From Selaginella moellendorffii (taxonomy: Eukaryota; Streptophyta; Lycopodiopsida; Selaginellales; Selaginellaceae): 64,000 nucleotides of DNA. The stretch is from assembly GCF_000143415.4 (NCBI RefSeq), contig NW_003314303.1, forward strand, positions 627,789 to 691,788. The letters run 5' to 3'. This document shows, piece after piece, positions 1 to 11,053 of the stretch. The position numbers and the translations under genes are program-made. The notes below the pieces were generated by a model, which did no database searches, was not told where the DNA came from, and worked only from the letters and a program-made list of their open reading frames with translations. How positions within the stretch are numbered: the first letter of the stretch is position 1; every line of letters starts with the position of its first letter.

Positions 1-2156
1 AATACACATTTTGGAAGTTAGGAAGATGTACAGGCAGACGTATTATAGGGTGTGAGTGTCCATGCATTTTAAATTTAAATATCCTCCAAATAGCTTCCGG
101 TGCTGAAATGTATCGAGTATTTATAAAATTCGTGATTTCATCCTAGTTTAATACGTTTGCAGATTGAGTAGCTCTTTGGACTTGAATGGTTGCACAGTCA
201 TATCCTTTATAAACATATTGAAAGAGATACTTAATACTTTTAATTGATGCACATATTTCTATATTTATATGGCTTTGTATTTTTTACATAAATATTTATT
301 ATATGGGACTGAAGTTTTTGGGATAGTTTTTGAAGCATTTTTTGTTTTCCATACATGGACTTTGAGGATTTAGTAATCCACATGGACCATGTATCATATG
401 TGATGTGATTATTTCAAATAGTTTAGGCTCTGATAAAGAGTCAAGTAATTGAGTAGATACATATTGGTCAATAGTGTCATGGTCTTTAGTTTTACTTTTA
501 TTATCTAATATGCCTAGGAAATGACAATGTGGCAAACCTCTTTTTTGGAACTCAATGACATATATAAATGCAATACATCTTCCAAAGATAATATTTTATG
601 TAATATCATAGAGAAAATATTTTAGCTTCATGTTAAAAACCCTAGCAACTAAATCAGGTCGGTCTTCAGGTCCTTCATTAGGGTGTAGATTTTGTAATAT
701 CTCAAGCCATTTAGGGTTGCAAGTGAAAGTTATGAAAATATCAGGTTTTGAGTGTTTTATTACAATTGCCATAGCATCTTGGTAATTTTGTTGTATAGCT
801 CTTGGGCTTCCTGTAAAAGTAGAAGGTAAAATAACAATTTTTCCTGGTCGAGCATTTGCATCAGCAGCTTTGCCAGCAACATAATCCATCAAACCTGTAT
901 AAAAATCAACTCTCATATTTTTTTGATTAGATCTATAGTATTGTAAATTGTTGCTTTCAATTTTAACATAGGCATCTACAATATATTGTTGGGTGAGTTT
1001 TCCAGCATGTAAAATTTGGTCATATGTAATTGTAGAGGTTGATAATGTTGAATCTCTTTTAGACAAACGATAGGCATAATATTGAAGGAGTGTTACATGC
1101 TTGTTAGAAGAAAGATTATCATGCCAAGCTCTATCTCCATGTGAAAAAAGTAATAGATAAACCATAGTGTAAGCAACCAAAGGGAACGACTTGAGAGACG
1201 ATCCATAAGGTTCAAATATAGAGGGAAAGGGCCCATGAACAAAAGTGCACCCCCTTTTCTAATCGGTTAAGGGTCTTGGGATAGTTGGAGTTAAGCGTCC
1301 TTGGGTTTGAATAGTACTGGGATGGGTGACCTCCCGGGAAGTCCAAACTCAGGAGCTTACACATAGGATCACAATTAGCATTTAAAATAGATATATATTG
1401 TGGTTTTGATGATTTTGGATGAATACATATTTCACGGTCAAAAGGTGGCACACCATCTTCACTTTGAAAAACTATTGCAACATCATTAGTTTGTGGAGTA
1501 TTATATCGATGATGGTCTGTGCCTTCATTTTTAATAAGCATATAAACTCCACGTAAATTGCTACCAGAAATAATAGTTCTTGAAATATTTTCCAGTTCCA
1601 ATTCATACATCATTCTAAAAGCTTGTGCATATGGATTAATATGTCAAAGTATCGTATCTAGTTGAAGCAGTAAATTATAATCATAGTTAATGTTAAAAGG
1701 GTTTTGTTTTCTAATATCAGTAGCCTCATTGGAGTCTAGCGTGTACAATTGACTATAGCTTGGATTTTGATGTATTGAAGGATGTTGTGCCATAATTTTG
1801 TGATAGATTTGTCCATGAATTCTATAGTAGTATGGACCATGACCTGTAAAAGTATCAATGCTAGCTCCCATAGACGCGAAAGCAAGTGCACTATTATATT
1901 GTCTTATATTACTCTTGAAATTAGAGTGTTTGTGTGAGTTATATACAGAATACAGAAAAGGTGGTGATGGAATTATTGGAGGCAGGTAGACCTGTCCACT
2001 CTGGCAACAAATAGACTTGTTCTCATCGGCAAAGTGTGAGGCATGACAATATTTACAAATATATGATAAGGGGCCTATATTCAATGTCAAAATAGATGTA
2101 TCATTATATAGGTAATTGCTAGCAAGTCTGCTGCGAATCTGAGGTGAAGGGGGCAA
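1..2156 (-). pseudogene. Helitron Rep/helicase-like gene, N-terminal and Rep region, decayed; runs off the window
   Basis: Read leftward from 2156. The first block (2156-1644) has the Helitron N-terminal signature YYRIHGQIYH. A second block follows at 1613-1366. The Rep (HUH nuclease) part is at about 1235-596, with FITFTCNPKWLEI and RPDLVARVFNMKLKYF. The next block (535-299) holds LPHCHFLGIL-type sequence and MIHGPCG...SPCM. Bases 298-1 still translate as Helitron sequence (YVYKGYDCATIQVQRATQ, then SAPEAIWRIF), so the ATPase part lies outside the window. These blocks belong to rolling-circle Helitron transposons. The gene is dead: frames shift between blocks, a TAG lies in the last segment, and a 5S-like insertion splits it near 1236-1366. 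Family assignment is strong; exact block edges are approximate. Confidence 0.9.
1236..1366 (+). repeat. 5S rRNA-derived insertion inside the Helitron gene
   Basis: Bases about 1284-1345 match the 3' two thirds of plant 5S rRNA on the plus strand, including AGTTAAGCG, then TTGGG, AGTACTGGGATGGGTGACC and TCCCGGGAAGTCC. The first third is poorly conserved, though a GCACCCCC block begins near 1248. It interrupts Helitron coding sequence, which resumes on the other side. It could be a 5S pseudogene or the 5S-derived head of a SINE3-type element; no SINE tail was recognised. The 5S homology is certain enough, the mobile origin is inference. Confidence 0.8.
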
Positions 2157-3063
2157 ATAGGAATTGGAAATTGACTGCTGTTTAGTGTGATTATTAATAT
2201 TTGTTTGATGTCAATACTCTGTATCCTCTTGAATATTAGTGTTATAAAAGCTATATGTATGCTGGTGCTGGTTAGTGGCTTCAACATTATCATTGTACGT
2301 GGAATGTGTATGTCTGTGTCAAATAGCATTCAGTACATGTCGAAGGCGTGACATTATTTTCAACAGTTTCTTTTGGAAATGGAGATCAGATATTAGGGCA
2401 GATAGAAAGGAAAAGATATTTACTGAGGGTTATGGACAGGCATAAAAACTAACCTTTTCGATGCAATCGGGTGATGCCAAAAAAGATCAGATTGATGTGT
2501 GTTACCTGATACAGTGTCTTCTCGCAAGACTTACATTTTTTCTACCTCACTGTGAGCGCCATGTTTCGTCCACCAAATTGGGATCTGCGAGGCACGCACT
2601 CCAATTGATCAGCCCGGGAATTCATGGCAGCGCCTCAGATCTACAAGCTCGAATGGAGGATCATCCCGTCGCGTGGCAGCGATTGCAGATGTAGATGTTG
2701 TCAGGCTTCACATCCAGGTGACGGGGATGGTCCAAAGTTGAGTTGAGCTCAATTCAGCTCAAGTCAATGCTAGTCAACATAGTCAACGATAAGTTTTATA
2801 AGGAAATATTAAGTCAGAAAAATGTTATTCTTTGGTGAACTTGAAATTTATGAATTTAAGTATCAATGGTTCAGAGAGATTTTTATTTTTTGAATCTTTC
2901 TAATGTAGTTTATACAATTTCTAGAATTAGAAGTTCGTCTGAACCCATAGAAATTTTTGGGCTTTATTGGTCCTAAATAAAATGGGAACATTGAAGTTCG
3001 AATGAACCAGAAAATTTCTATTGTACATTTCAACATTTTAACATTTCAACAATTGACTAGAAA
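2157..3063. other. No recognised gene; AT-rich with a short GAGCTCAA-rich patch
   Basis: Only short open frames without recognisable motifs occur here. A cluster of related words (GAGTTGAGCTC, AATTCAGCTCAAG) at about 2738-2765 resembles a similar patch at 28537-28585. The first part (2157-2400) is probably degraded Helitron 5' sequence. Confidence 0.4.
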
Positions 3064-3073
3064 TATATAAATA
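3064..3073 (+). promoter_or_regulatory. TATA box candidate for the small ORF at 3119
   Basis: The string TATATAAATA lies 46-55 bp upstream of the ATG at 3119, a normal spacing for a short plant 5' UTR. No expression evidence can be seen. Confidence 0.4.
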
Positions 3074-3118
3074 ATTCGAAACACTGATTCACTCGTTCAT
3101 TCTTTAGGGTTTACAGAG

Positions 3119-3364
3119 ATGGGAAGCAAGGAAGACAAAAAATCTGTAAGTAGTTCTAGCATACAGAAATGTGAGAATGTGAATTTTGTTTCACTACCAC
3201 AATCTCCATATTACACGCCTGGTCCTTATTACCCATCCGGGAATGTGGAGACCACTGTCACTATTGATAAAAATGCTCCTGTTACTTCCGAAACAATAAT
3301 CCAGAGCAAGAGAAAAGAAGAAATGGACAGCACAGCGGAAAGCACTAATAAATCCACTCTATAA
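3119..3364 (+). CDS. Small hypothetical protein, 81 aa
   Basis: Open frame from ATG 3119 to TAA 3362-3364. It starts MGSKEDKKSVSSSSIQKC and is rich in Ser, Thr, Lys and Pro with a YYTPGPYYPSG patch. No domain, signal peptide or membrane segment is visible. A TATA-like string is suitably placed upstream, and a gene with zinc-finger-like sequence follows 440 bp downstream on the same strand. It may be a real small gene, a first exon, or part of a transposon. I do not recognise it. Confidence 0.4.
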   Translation: MGSKEDKKSVSSSSIQKCENVNFVSLPQSPYYTPGPYYPSGNVETTVTIDKNAPVTSETIIQSKRKEEMDSTAESTNKSTL

Positions 3365-3806
3365 ACCTTTCAATGGCTTTTGTAATCCACTAAAATATTA
3401 AAAAAAAAATATAAGTTTTTTATATATATCTTATTCCTTTTGATATGTTTTGTCTTTGTAAAGATATATGATATAGACAAATCAAAGAATTAAATCTATA
3501 TATAATTTTGGGATTGAAAGGTAATCTTGCAAAAAGGCATACTCACGTGCCTGTGTATATTCGCTATTATTATATATGGCAGGCCAACTATATAAAATGA
3601 GGCTACATATTAATTATATGCTAGTTTTTAGCTTCTGAAACCCTATAGCCACTTGTTTATCATAGTAGGTTGTAATTACTAAAACTGACAATTATCATTC
3701 ACTATAGTGTCATGTCATAGTAAAACATCATTCCCGAGATTAAAATATAGTATATTAATGAGAGAATTCTTATTGCTAGGAAGTTTAATTCTTCTTGTGT
3801 GTTGCA

Positions 3807-4361
3807 ATGGTTAGGAAGAAGTTTATTTTTGGTCCCGAAGGCCTTTCATATGAGTCTCCACCTCCATCTCCAATCTCAACTAATAATCCACCTTCACCTC
3901 TACGCAACAATCCTCCTTTTCATTTTGAGGGTTGTTGTGAGGCTCTTCCATTTGCGACCTCGAGTGCAATTGAACAAAAACTCCTTCCTTATAATGTTGT
4001 TAAAAAAGTTGGATTGCCTCTAATATTTCAAGAGTGATGTCAATATTTTCTTCAAGATCTTGCTCCAGATATGGCAGGGGAGCTTAATGTAGATACATAT
4101 TATCTTCAGTGTCCTATATGCAACTTTTATTTAAACAAGACAGATGGTTGCATGGGTTTGGTAAATTTTATTGAGCATTGTCGCAAATGCCCAAGAGCGG
4201 GTTTGGAAGGTGTGCATGCGTGGATGTATAAGAAAATCAAGAAAGAATTAAAAACACACAGCTATTATGATTTCATAGTGGAGAACAATATTCCATTGGT
4301 GAACACTACATCAGTAAGTGCTGAATATGGGATATTTAGGCCACCCTTTAATGTAATGTGA
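3807..4361 (+). pseudogene. Zinc-finger-like protein, copy 1, one nonsense codon
   Basis: Starts MVRKKFIFGPEGLSYE at ATG 3807 and continues with a Pro/Ser-rich segment. TGA at 4035-4037 breaks the frame, which continues unshifted to TGA 4359-4361. After the break it reads FLQDLAPDM, then a Cys/His cluster: CPICNFYL, GCMGL, EHCRKCPRAG, followed by GVHAWMYKKIKKELKTH. The spaced CPxC...HCxxCP pattern suggests metal binding but matches no family I can name. The copy at 24431-24922 has CGA (Arg) where this one has TGA, so the stop is a single C-to-T change. The two copies lie on either side of the 4.85-24.3 kb island. Confidence 0.6.
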
Positions 4362-5334
4362 AAGTCATGCATAGTTTTTTCAAAAGGTTAATTCTTTATG
4401 AGTAAAGTGGAGAATCTTATATTTTCGAGAATGATATTATTCTATCATGTATAAAGATATTATTATATATACAAGTGGTTCTGACACTGTTATAATTTTG
4501 AAGTCCCATTTTTGAGACTGACAATTTAAACTTTCAAGAACCCCTAGATCTTTTTTTAGTATAAATACCAACAAGGGATGCTTTCAACATTGAAATTTCA
4601 GTTTGTTTAGAGTGTAGGAATGGCTAGAAGCTCTATTTCGTTAAAGTGGGATTTATTCAGTAAAATGGGACTAGGTGCAAATTTTCAAGTATTTGAAAAT
4701 GACGTGAAATTATATGTTTTTTGTCTAGGGGCTAGACATATCTGGGGCATGGTGACTAGCGCAGTGACTTTGTGTCCAGACTGAGTCCATCTGGTTGTAT
4801 AATAAATCTCATTGTCAAGGTGAACAAGCCGAATCTGAAGCTAAAGAAGAGCGATGGCATGCGTGCACACACTATTTGTTTGTTCATTGAGCATGTGGTG
4901 AGCTTTCCAAGATGAATGTCATTCCTATTAGCCAGACATATAACTTAATGGTGAGAACATTTAGATATTATTCAATGTTATCTTTTTCTAATGAATCTAA
5001 TTGTGAAGGTGTAGCAAGAGGCATTGCTAGTCTGGAGAAGTCATTTAACTCATTTGACCCTTAGTGTATTTTCATGAAACTAAATAACATTCATATTATT
5101 AAGGAATTTCTCTAGTACCTTTTTTTTATGACATAGAGGCTTGCATTTCTTTCAAAGGTGATTTAGTAAAAGGCCTGAGGGCACATGCCATTCTATTTCT
5201 CAGATATACTAGTGCAAAGGGAAAAAGGTATTTGGTGATCAAGTAAATGGCATGAGGGCACACGCCATTATAAGCCTAAGCGCTAGTGGACACCTCCTTT
5301 TTGGTGTCACGCCTCACGCCATCACGCCATGCCA
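4362..5334 (+). other. Decayed plus-strand coding remnant with two tiny intron-like units
   Basis: No intact gene. A short frame from ATG 4621 (MARSSISLKWDLF) runs 54 codons. At 4816-4870 the plus strand reads QGEQAESEAKEERWHAC, the same exon as the acidic tail of the minus-strand gene ending at 5335 (QGEQSESESEEA), so this is an opposed decayed copy of that gene's 3' end. Two GT...AG units follow, 5158-5203 (46 bp) and 5228-5274 (47 bp), each built around the 22-bp palindrome. A CACGCCAT-rich run fills about 5308-5345. Confidence 0.4.
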
Positions 5335-8300
5335 TCACGCCTCCTCTGATTCAGATTCGGATTGTTCACCTTGAAATAAAATACATTAGAAACTTAGTAA
5401 AGGAATATTAATGAATCTCACCTTGAACCCGGGTTATGAATGCTCTTGCTGCATCTCTTGCATGGTCTGGCAAGGTGATGGTGGCACTCTGCTTCCGCAT
5501 CCAACCATGCACAACATTATCCACCGATATGCTCATGCTGGGATCCCTTGGATTCAGCACCCATCTCTTTTCTAGGCAATCCTTTGTATATCCGGAACTT
5601 GGCTTGAACCACTCCACAGTTACATTGAAGGAGTTAGTTTCCGCGTCCTCCTCTGCATCAGTGATGCAGCGCCCCACCCATATCATTTGTTTTTTATTAC
5701 TGGGTCTGACAAGCACGACCATTCCTTTGCAGACCTATACTGGATTGAATGCTGAATCCGGCTTCTTGTTCCTTGGCCCACAATAGTGATCCTCAACATC
5801 GTTATCTGTCACTGCATTTCCAGAGGACATTGTTCCGCTACTATCTGGTGCTCTAGGTTCTGGCCAAAAGGACTCTTCCAATTCTTCATATACAACCGGC
5901 CCATTTTGGATAGCAGATATAATCTTCTCCCAGTATTCGAGCAAAGGCTTGCACCTCTGAAAATAGGATTCTCCACCAAACACCAACCCCCACTTCCAGA
6001 AGGCAATATGCTGTCTAATCCCGGCCACTATACTTTCCTGGTCTTTGAGTCCATCCGGGTGCATCGGCCGTGGGGAACCCTGAGGAATCATAGGTTCCCC
6101 AGTTATGGGATCTCTCTTGAAGAGTTCAATGCCGTCCACTGGCAGCCACAGTGTGTCCCATTCTCTCATCTTGTACCTCATCACTGGAGCACCGTCACGC
6201 ATGCTGAAATGAAACTGAAGAGGCTTGGAGTGGCCAATCAGTGTTTCGGATCCGTCCCTGATGTAGCCTCTTACAAACCCCTTAAAGTCTGGAACCTCTG
6301 TCACAAGTGCAGCTTCAACAGTGCCTTTGATGCAATTTTGGAATTCATCGTAGAGTTGTGGGAGGGTGAGGACATTGGATCGCCGGAGGGACTCTGTCAG
6401 GTGACTGAACATGGCATCGACGTCTTCATAAGTGTGCCCAACCATGAGAAAGCCAAGTGTAACCGTTTCAAATATGCCTTTGGCAACAAGCATCGCCAAG
6501 TACGCGAAGATGTACATGTTTTTGTTCTCACTGCCAGCATTGTCTGTTTGGAGCAGAAGATGGGGTGGAAGGCCACATCGGCCGCAAGAACTTCCTTGAG
6601 ATTCTGCTTTGTTTGGATGAGGCTGTGTGTTCATCGGGCGACCAGCCTCGTTGGAATGGCATGAGGCCTCACGTGATAACCCTACAATCTAACGGCCAAC
6701 ATATTCACTAGGATGGCATGGGGCCCCACGCAATACTGCAAGCCTTTGCTCCTCCTCTAGCTGAACCCTGTATGGGGTTCGATCGACAAGGGCCTTATGC
6801 AATGGTTGGCCGTTCAGCTCAGTCTGCGCACTTTGTAGAGACCTTAAGTGTTTTGTTAGGGACGCAATCATCATGTTTGCACCCCCGCCACCCCATAGAG
6901 GTACAAAGAAGTTCCCATAGTTCTGGGCACCATGCCCATGAGCGATTATGCCAAACAGAGACACAGGCAGCTGCATGGATGAAGAGATTGCCTTGGGGGT
7001 AGGATTGAGTCGAGGTAAGCACGTCTTTTTCTGGTCCATTTTGTCGTGGATGATGCAGAGGTAAGAGTCAGGTCTCTCCATGGAGAGAATCTTGTTATGA
7101 TAATATGCAGTCCTGCAGCTTCTCTGCTCGATGTTGTGGTCAAGCCGCCTTCTAACCAACGTCTCTCGCTCTTGAGCGCTGCAAGAATTCTTCGACAAAG
7201 CCATTTTGATAGCAGTGCACTCGTCACACTTTGAAAAGCTGGAGTACTTTCCTATACTCACATCCCTGAACCTGTTGCTCCACAATCTACTAAATCTAGA
7301 TTGGCTCAGCTTCCTATAGCCATTACTCTGGAGTTCCCGATTCACATCTTCCAATATGGCCCCCTTGGTATACATGGAAGGGAGAACTCGTTGGGTGTCT
7401 CGTGTTCCATCTTCCAAGAGGCGGGTTTTATGTGGTTGCTGCTCGCTACATATCTCGACAAACCTCTTGAAGATTGCCTCTCCATATACAACATGACCCT
7501 TGGTTTTGTGCGTACCATCATTCCCATGGACTGCCTGTTGAACCCTTTGTTCCTCGAACTCAGTTTTGATTCTGTAGAATGTGGTTCGAGGGACTCCATA
7601 AATGATTCTCCATGCCTTCATGCAGACCAAACCCCTCTGGAAGACCATGCCCCCCACCTGATGTTCTGAAGCATCAACAGATGACCGTAATGCCTCATAC
7701 ACAAAATTGCGAGCTGCCTTCCAGGACAATGTCTTGTATCTTGCTCTCTCCTCTTCAATAGCATCCCAATCAGCATGTTGACAGCACCTCCTCTTGCAAC
7801 AAGCAACTGTCGAGACCATTCGAACCTCCATCGCCATTTTCTGCCTTTTCGGTTCGTTGCTCAGATCCCTTTGGCTGCGCTTTAGGAAGGTGTACTTTCT
7901 TTTCCCATGAAGAGATGTTCTGTCATCAGTTGTAGTGGTGTTTGATTGTGAATCCTTCACATTCTCAAACACTAAATGCCTCAATTTCCACGGCACAATG
8001 CTTCCAATAGTCAGACTGTTTTCTTCTGTGTCAACAACCTCTAAAATCGCAATTCCAATATCATCCCAGCCCAATTCCTGATTAGCAACCACATCTATTG
8101 GATTGACAACTGTGGCTAAGCCCTCAGCTACCACCTCCCCCTCGGGGTTGTTTAGAAACACCTTTGCCTGAATCCATGTAGCACGGTTCTTAAGATCCAC
8201 GGAGGGAACATGCGTCGCACTTGTGCTATCCCCAACATTTGCTTTCTTCTGCAGATTTTTCAAGGCAACAACAACATTTACCCCGACGACCATCTCTCCT

Positions 8301-8476
8301 CGTTCAATAGCGACCACATTCCCATCGAAGACAGTCTCTACTGATACAGCAGCATTGCCTTCCCCAAGCCTTTGACAGTGTATAACAAAGTTCCGATCCA
8401 TAGACACAAGGGTCCCTTTTGCAACTCTCTTCCCACCATTCAAAATGTAAACCTTTTCCCCAACCCTGAAGGCCAT
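5335..8476 (-). pseudogene. DUF7869-type (transposase-like, RNase H-fold candidate) protein
   Basis: Starts MAFRVGEKVYILNGGKRVAKG at ATG 8476. The first ~60 residues resemble a domain found in plant transposon proteins. About 270 residues in comes a helix-turn-helix-like stretch (YGVPRTTFYRIKTEF), then CDECT, then IIHDKMDQKKTCLP. After a palindrome-bearing probable intron (3' end near 6647) the gene continues at about 6646 with LPPHLLLQTDNAGSENKN and FLMVGHTYEDVDAMFSHL. These Asp-rich blocks are hallmarks of the family I remember as DUF7869; a catalytic RNase H fold is inference. TAG at 5735-5737 is an in-frame nonsense codon. A 52-bp intron (5370-5421) leads to a last exon ending QGEQSESESEEA at TGA 5335-5337. 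The 5' UTR probably has an intron ending just before the ATG. Divergent from the gene at 11.1 kb. Confidence 0.65.
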
Positions 8477-11053
8477 TCTGAAAGTGCAAAAAAGAAGTTA
8501 AGACCATACAAAAAATGATTGGAGAATGGCTTAAATCATAACATACCAAATAGCATGAGGCCACATGCCATTATTCAAACATGCTATTGACACCCACGTG
8601 AAATTTCGCATTCACAAAATTGGCATGAGGCCTCATGCCATCTTGATATACACACAGCTGCAGGCAAGTAAAAACATACATGACAATACGCTAGCCATGA
8701 AATTGCAAGGGCCCAAGATGGCATGTGGCCTCATGCCATTTCTAAATGTGGTCCTAAGCCATTCCATGGTGAACATACCAGGAAGCACAAGTGCCGAATA
8801 TCAAGAGGAAGCGGTAGCCACACCAAAGACAGTGCCGCTCGCAACACCGCAACTACTCGTAGCGCCGCTCGCAACACCGCAACTGCTCGTAGCGCCGCTC
8901 GCACAAACTGCCACTCGCATAAACTGCCGCTCGCAATGGCGCTCGCAATGCCGCAACCGCTTGTAGACGCATAAACCACAGCTCACAACGCCGCTTACAC
9001 AAGCAGCGCTCACTGCACTCAGCGGAACCAAGAACACGGCGCACAAAAATGATAGACCTAGGAATGAGTTCGAGAATTCAAAAATAACACACGCTTGAAC
9101 GTCACATCAAATCCTCTGACAAACCAGATCTTATGATTCTCTGACAAATTTCAAACTGAGTAGCTTCTAGACTTTGCTGTCGGAGGTTGAACTTTGTCAC
9201 ATCATGTCCTTGCCTCGATTCAGCTGTGCCATGTCAGTGATTCGAACTTTGCCATGCCGTGTCAGCGATCCGCGCCAAGATTATTCGCCGTGTAAAGGAA
9301 TAATTATGCTGTGTGTGTACGTCCATTTATGGCAATATAAGGCCACATGCCATTCAAAGAATAATGCTAGTTGAGCATTTTTTGGTGCATTTTTTGGTTC
9401 AAAATTGCATGAGCCCACACGCTATAAAGTTTACCAGTACCAAAAATAGAAACAGCTTTATTTACTTGGGAATTTAAGTGGTTGAGGCATTTTTAAACTT
9501 ACAAACACATGCCCCATTTACATTCCTTTGGTTTCTTAAAATTCAAAAATATTATAAACCTTTATTTTGCATTTTCAATGTTTTCAATTATGGTTTTTGA
9601 TTTTCGCAGGACCAGCCTAGTAATCTATTTGCATCCTGTCATGTTTATAGCTAGCTTTCGTTTGTCCCCTTCGCTAGCCTGAGATACATCTGCTCGGCAT
9701 CTGCCTCTTACAGCATTTGCCCAGAAAGGGCATCTTTCTTCACGCAGCATTTGCCACATGTTTAGGGTTTAGGGTTTAGGGTTTAGCAATTCAGTAGCTT
9801 GATAAACATGCAAATACAGAACTTGATGCAGAATCCTTTGATATGCCACAATGCCCTTAGGACCATAAACACATTTCAATAGAGAGGGTCCTTTCATTTC
9901 ATAACTCCTTACGTAGATCTTGGTGAAACCAGAGTTAGTGAAGTTAGTTTCTTGTGATCCCGCATCTGATTGTGATGTCCCTTTGCAGTGTCGATGGAAA
10001 GGTCAATGCACACCAAATTGTAAAATCTTGGAGCAAAATAACGGTCGGATCTATGGCAAATGCCCTTGAAACATTGTAAGGCTTGTGTGGTCTCATGTGG
10101 TGTCCGATCGAGATGCTTTTTTGCAGGGTCATCAAGAAGGACATTGTATACCATTCTGTAAAATCTAGTTGCAATCTAACGGTTGGATCTCCAGAAAACT
10201 CAAAACAATCTCGCGCGTGTCAGAATATTCTAGGAATATACTCCTATGTGCCCCTGAAAATGGCATGCGGCCCCATGCCATTCAAGAGATAACGCCAGAT
10301 GACGCTGAGCATTTTTTGGTGCATTTTTTGGGATCAAAATTGCATGAGCCCACACGCTTGAACGTCACATCAAATCCTCTGACAATTTATTTAGCTGAAC
10401 ATCTGGCATTTTTGGAAATACAAGATGCTTTGGAATATCCAATCATGCATGGTTATAAATATAGCGAGGGTATTAAATGATATCCCAATCATGATCTTTC
10501 TTTTGGATTTCACGTGCATGCAGTCCGAGGAATGATGACGTTACGGATTTCTTTTGGATTTCACGCATGCGCACGGCGATCCAGAAATTAATGGTGGCAC
10601 CCAAGTCTGAGGAATGATGATGTGGCGGGATTACCAACCGTCGTGACATTTCGTGCGTGTGAGGTTAGGTTTTGCATTTTGCTTTGTACTCGCACTCGCA
10701 CACTTGCGCTCGCATCGCGCTCCCACTCGCGATCATGCTCACATTCGCGCTCATCTACCTTCTCTACAAGTTTCTCGTGTGCATCGGTGTCCACTCGCGC
10801 TTGCATCACACTCACGCTCGCATCGCGCTCGTGTGCATCGGCGTCCACTTCAAGACACACCTAGTTTGTAACTTCGCCGCCAACTCCGCCGCCCACTCTG
10901 CCACCCACACGCAGCCCACTTGGCGTCCCGGGAGATTTCAGCGCCACTCTCCAACTGTAAGTGGCAGAGTAGCCTTGCGGCTACGATCCGTTGCACACAC
11001 AGTGCACATTCGCTAGCGAGTCCGGTTGTCACGCCTCCATTCGGCTTCAAATG
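8477..11053. promoter_or_regulatory. Shared upstream region between the divergent island genes
   Basis: No convincing gene. It holds eight palindrome copies including 8550. It also has CGCTCGCA-rich low-complexity tracts near each end (8835-8965 and 10686-10850) and a telomere-like tract at 9762-9787. A roughly 100-bp module is duplicated at 9329-9425 and 10260-10362. A second degenerate tandem pair covers 9955-10073 and 10086-10205, sharing GTAAAATCT and AACGGTYGGATCT. The string ACACGCTTGAACGTCACATC occurs at about 9089 and again at about 10353. The layout suggests a bidirectional promoter or the middle of a mobile unit; both are inference. Confidence 0.5.
9762..9787 (+). repeat. Telomere-type (TTTAGGG) tract, 3.7 copies
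   Basis: Three complete TTTAGGG units plus TTTAG. This is the Arabidopsis-type plant telomere repeat. At this size it may be a telo-box promoter motif or a double-strand-break repair scar. It lies close to the midpoint between the two divergent genes. Confidence 0.9.

Noticed and set aside
2087-2329. Minus-strand 80-codon frame upstream of the Helitron block
   Set aside because: Overlaps the Helitron frame in another phase and is only low-complexity Ile/Leu-rich sequence.
2461-2694. 77-codon plus-strand frame
   Set aside because: No motif, no promoter-like context and no homology recognised; likely chance.
5786-6664. Plus-strand open frame of 292 codons
   Set aside because: Antisense to the DUF7869-type coding sequence, which has clear protein motifs on the minus strand; the plus-strand product has none.
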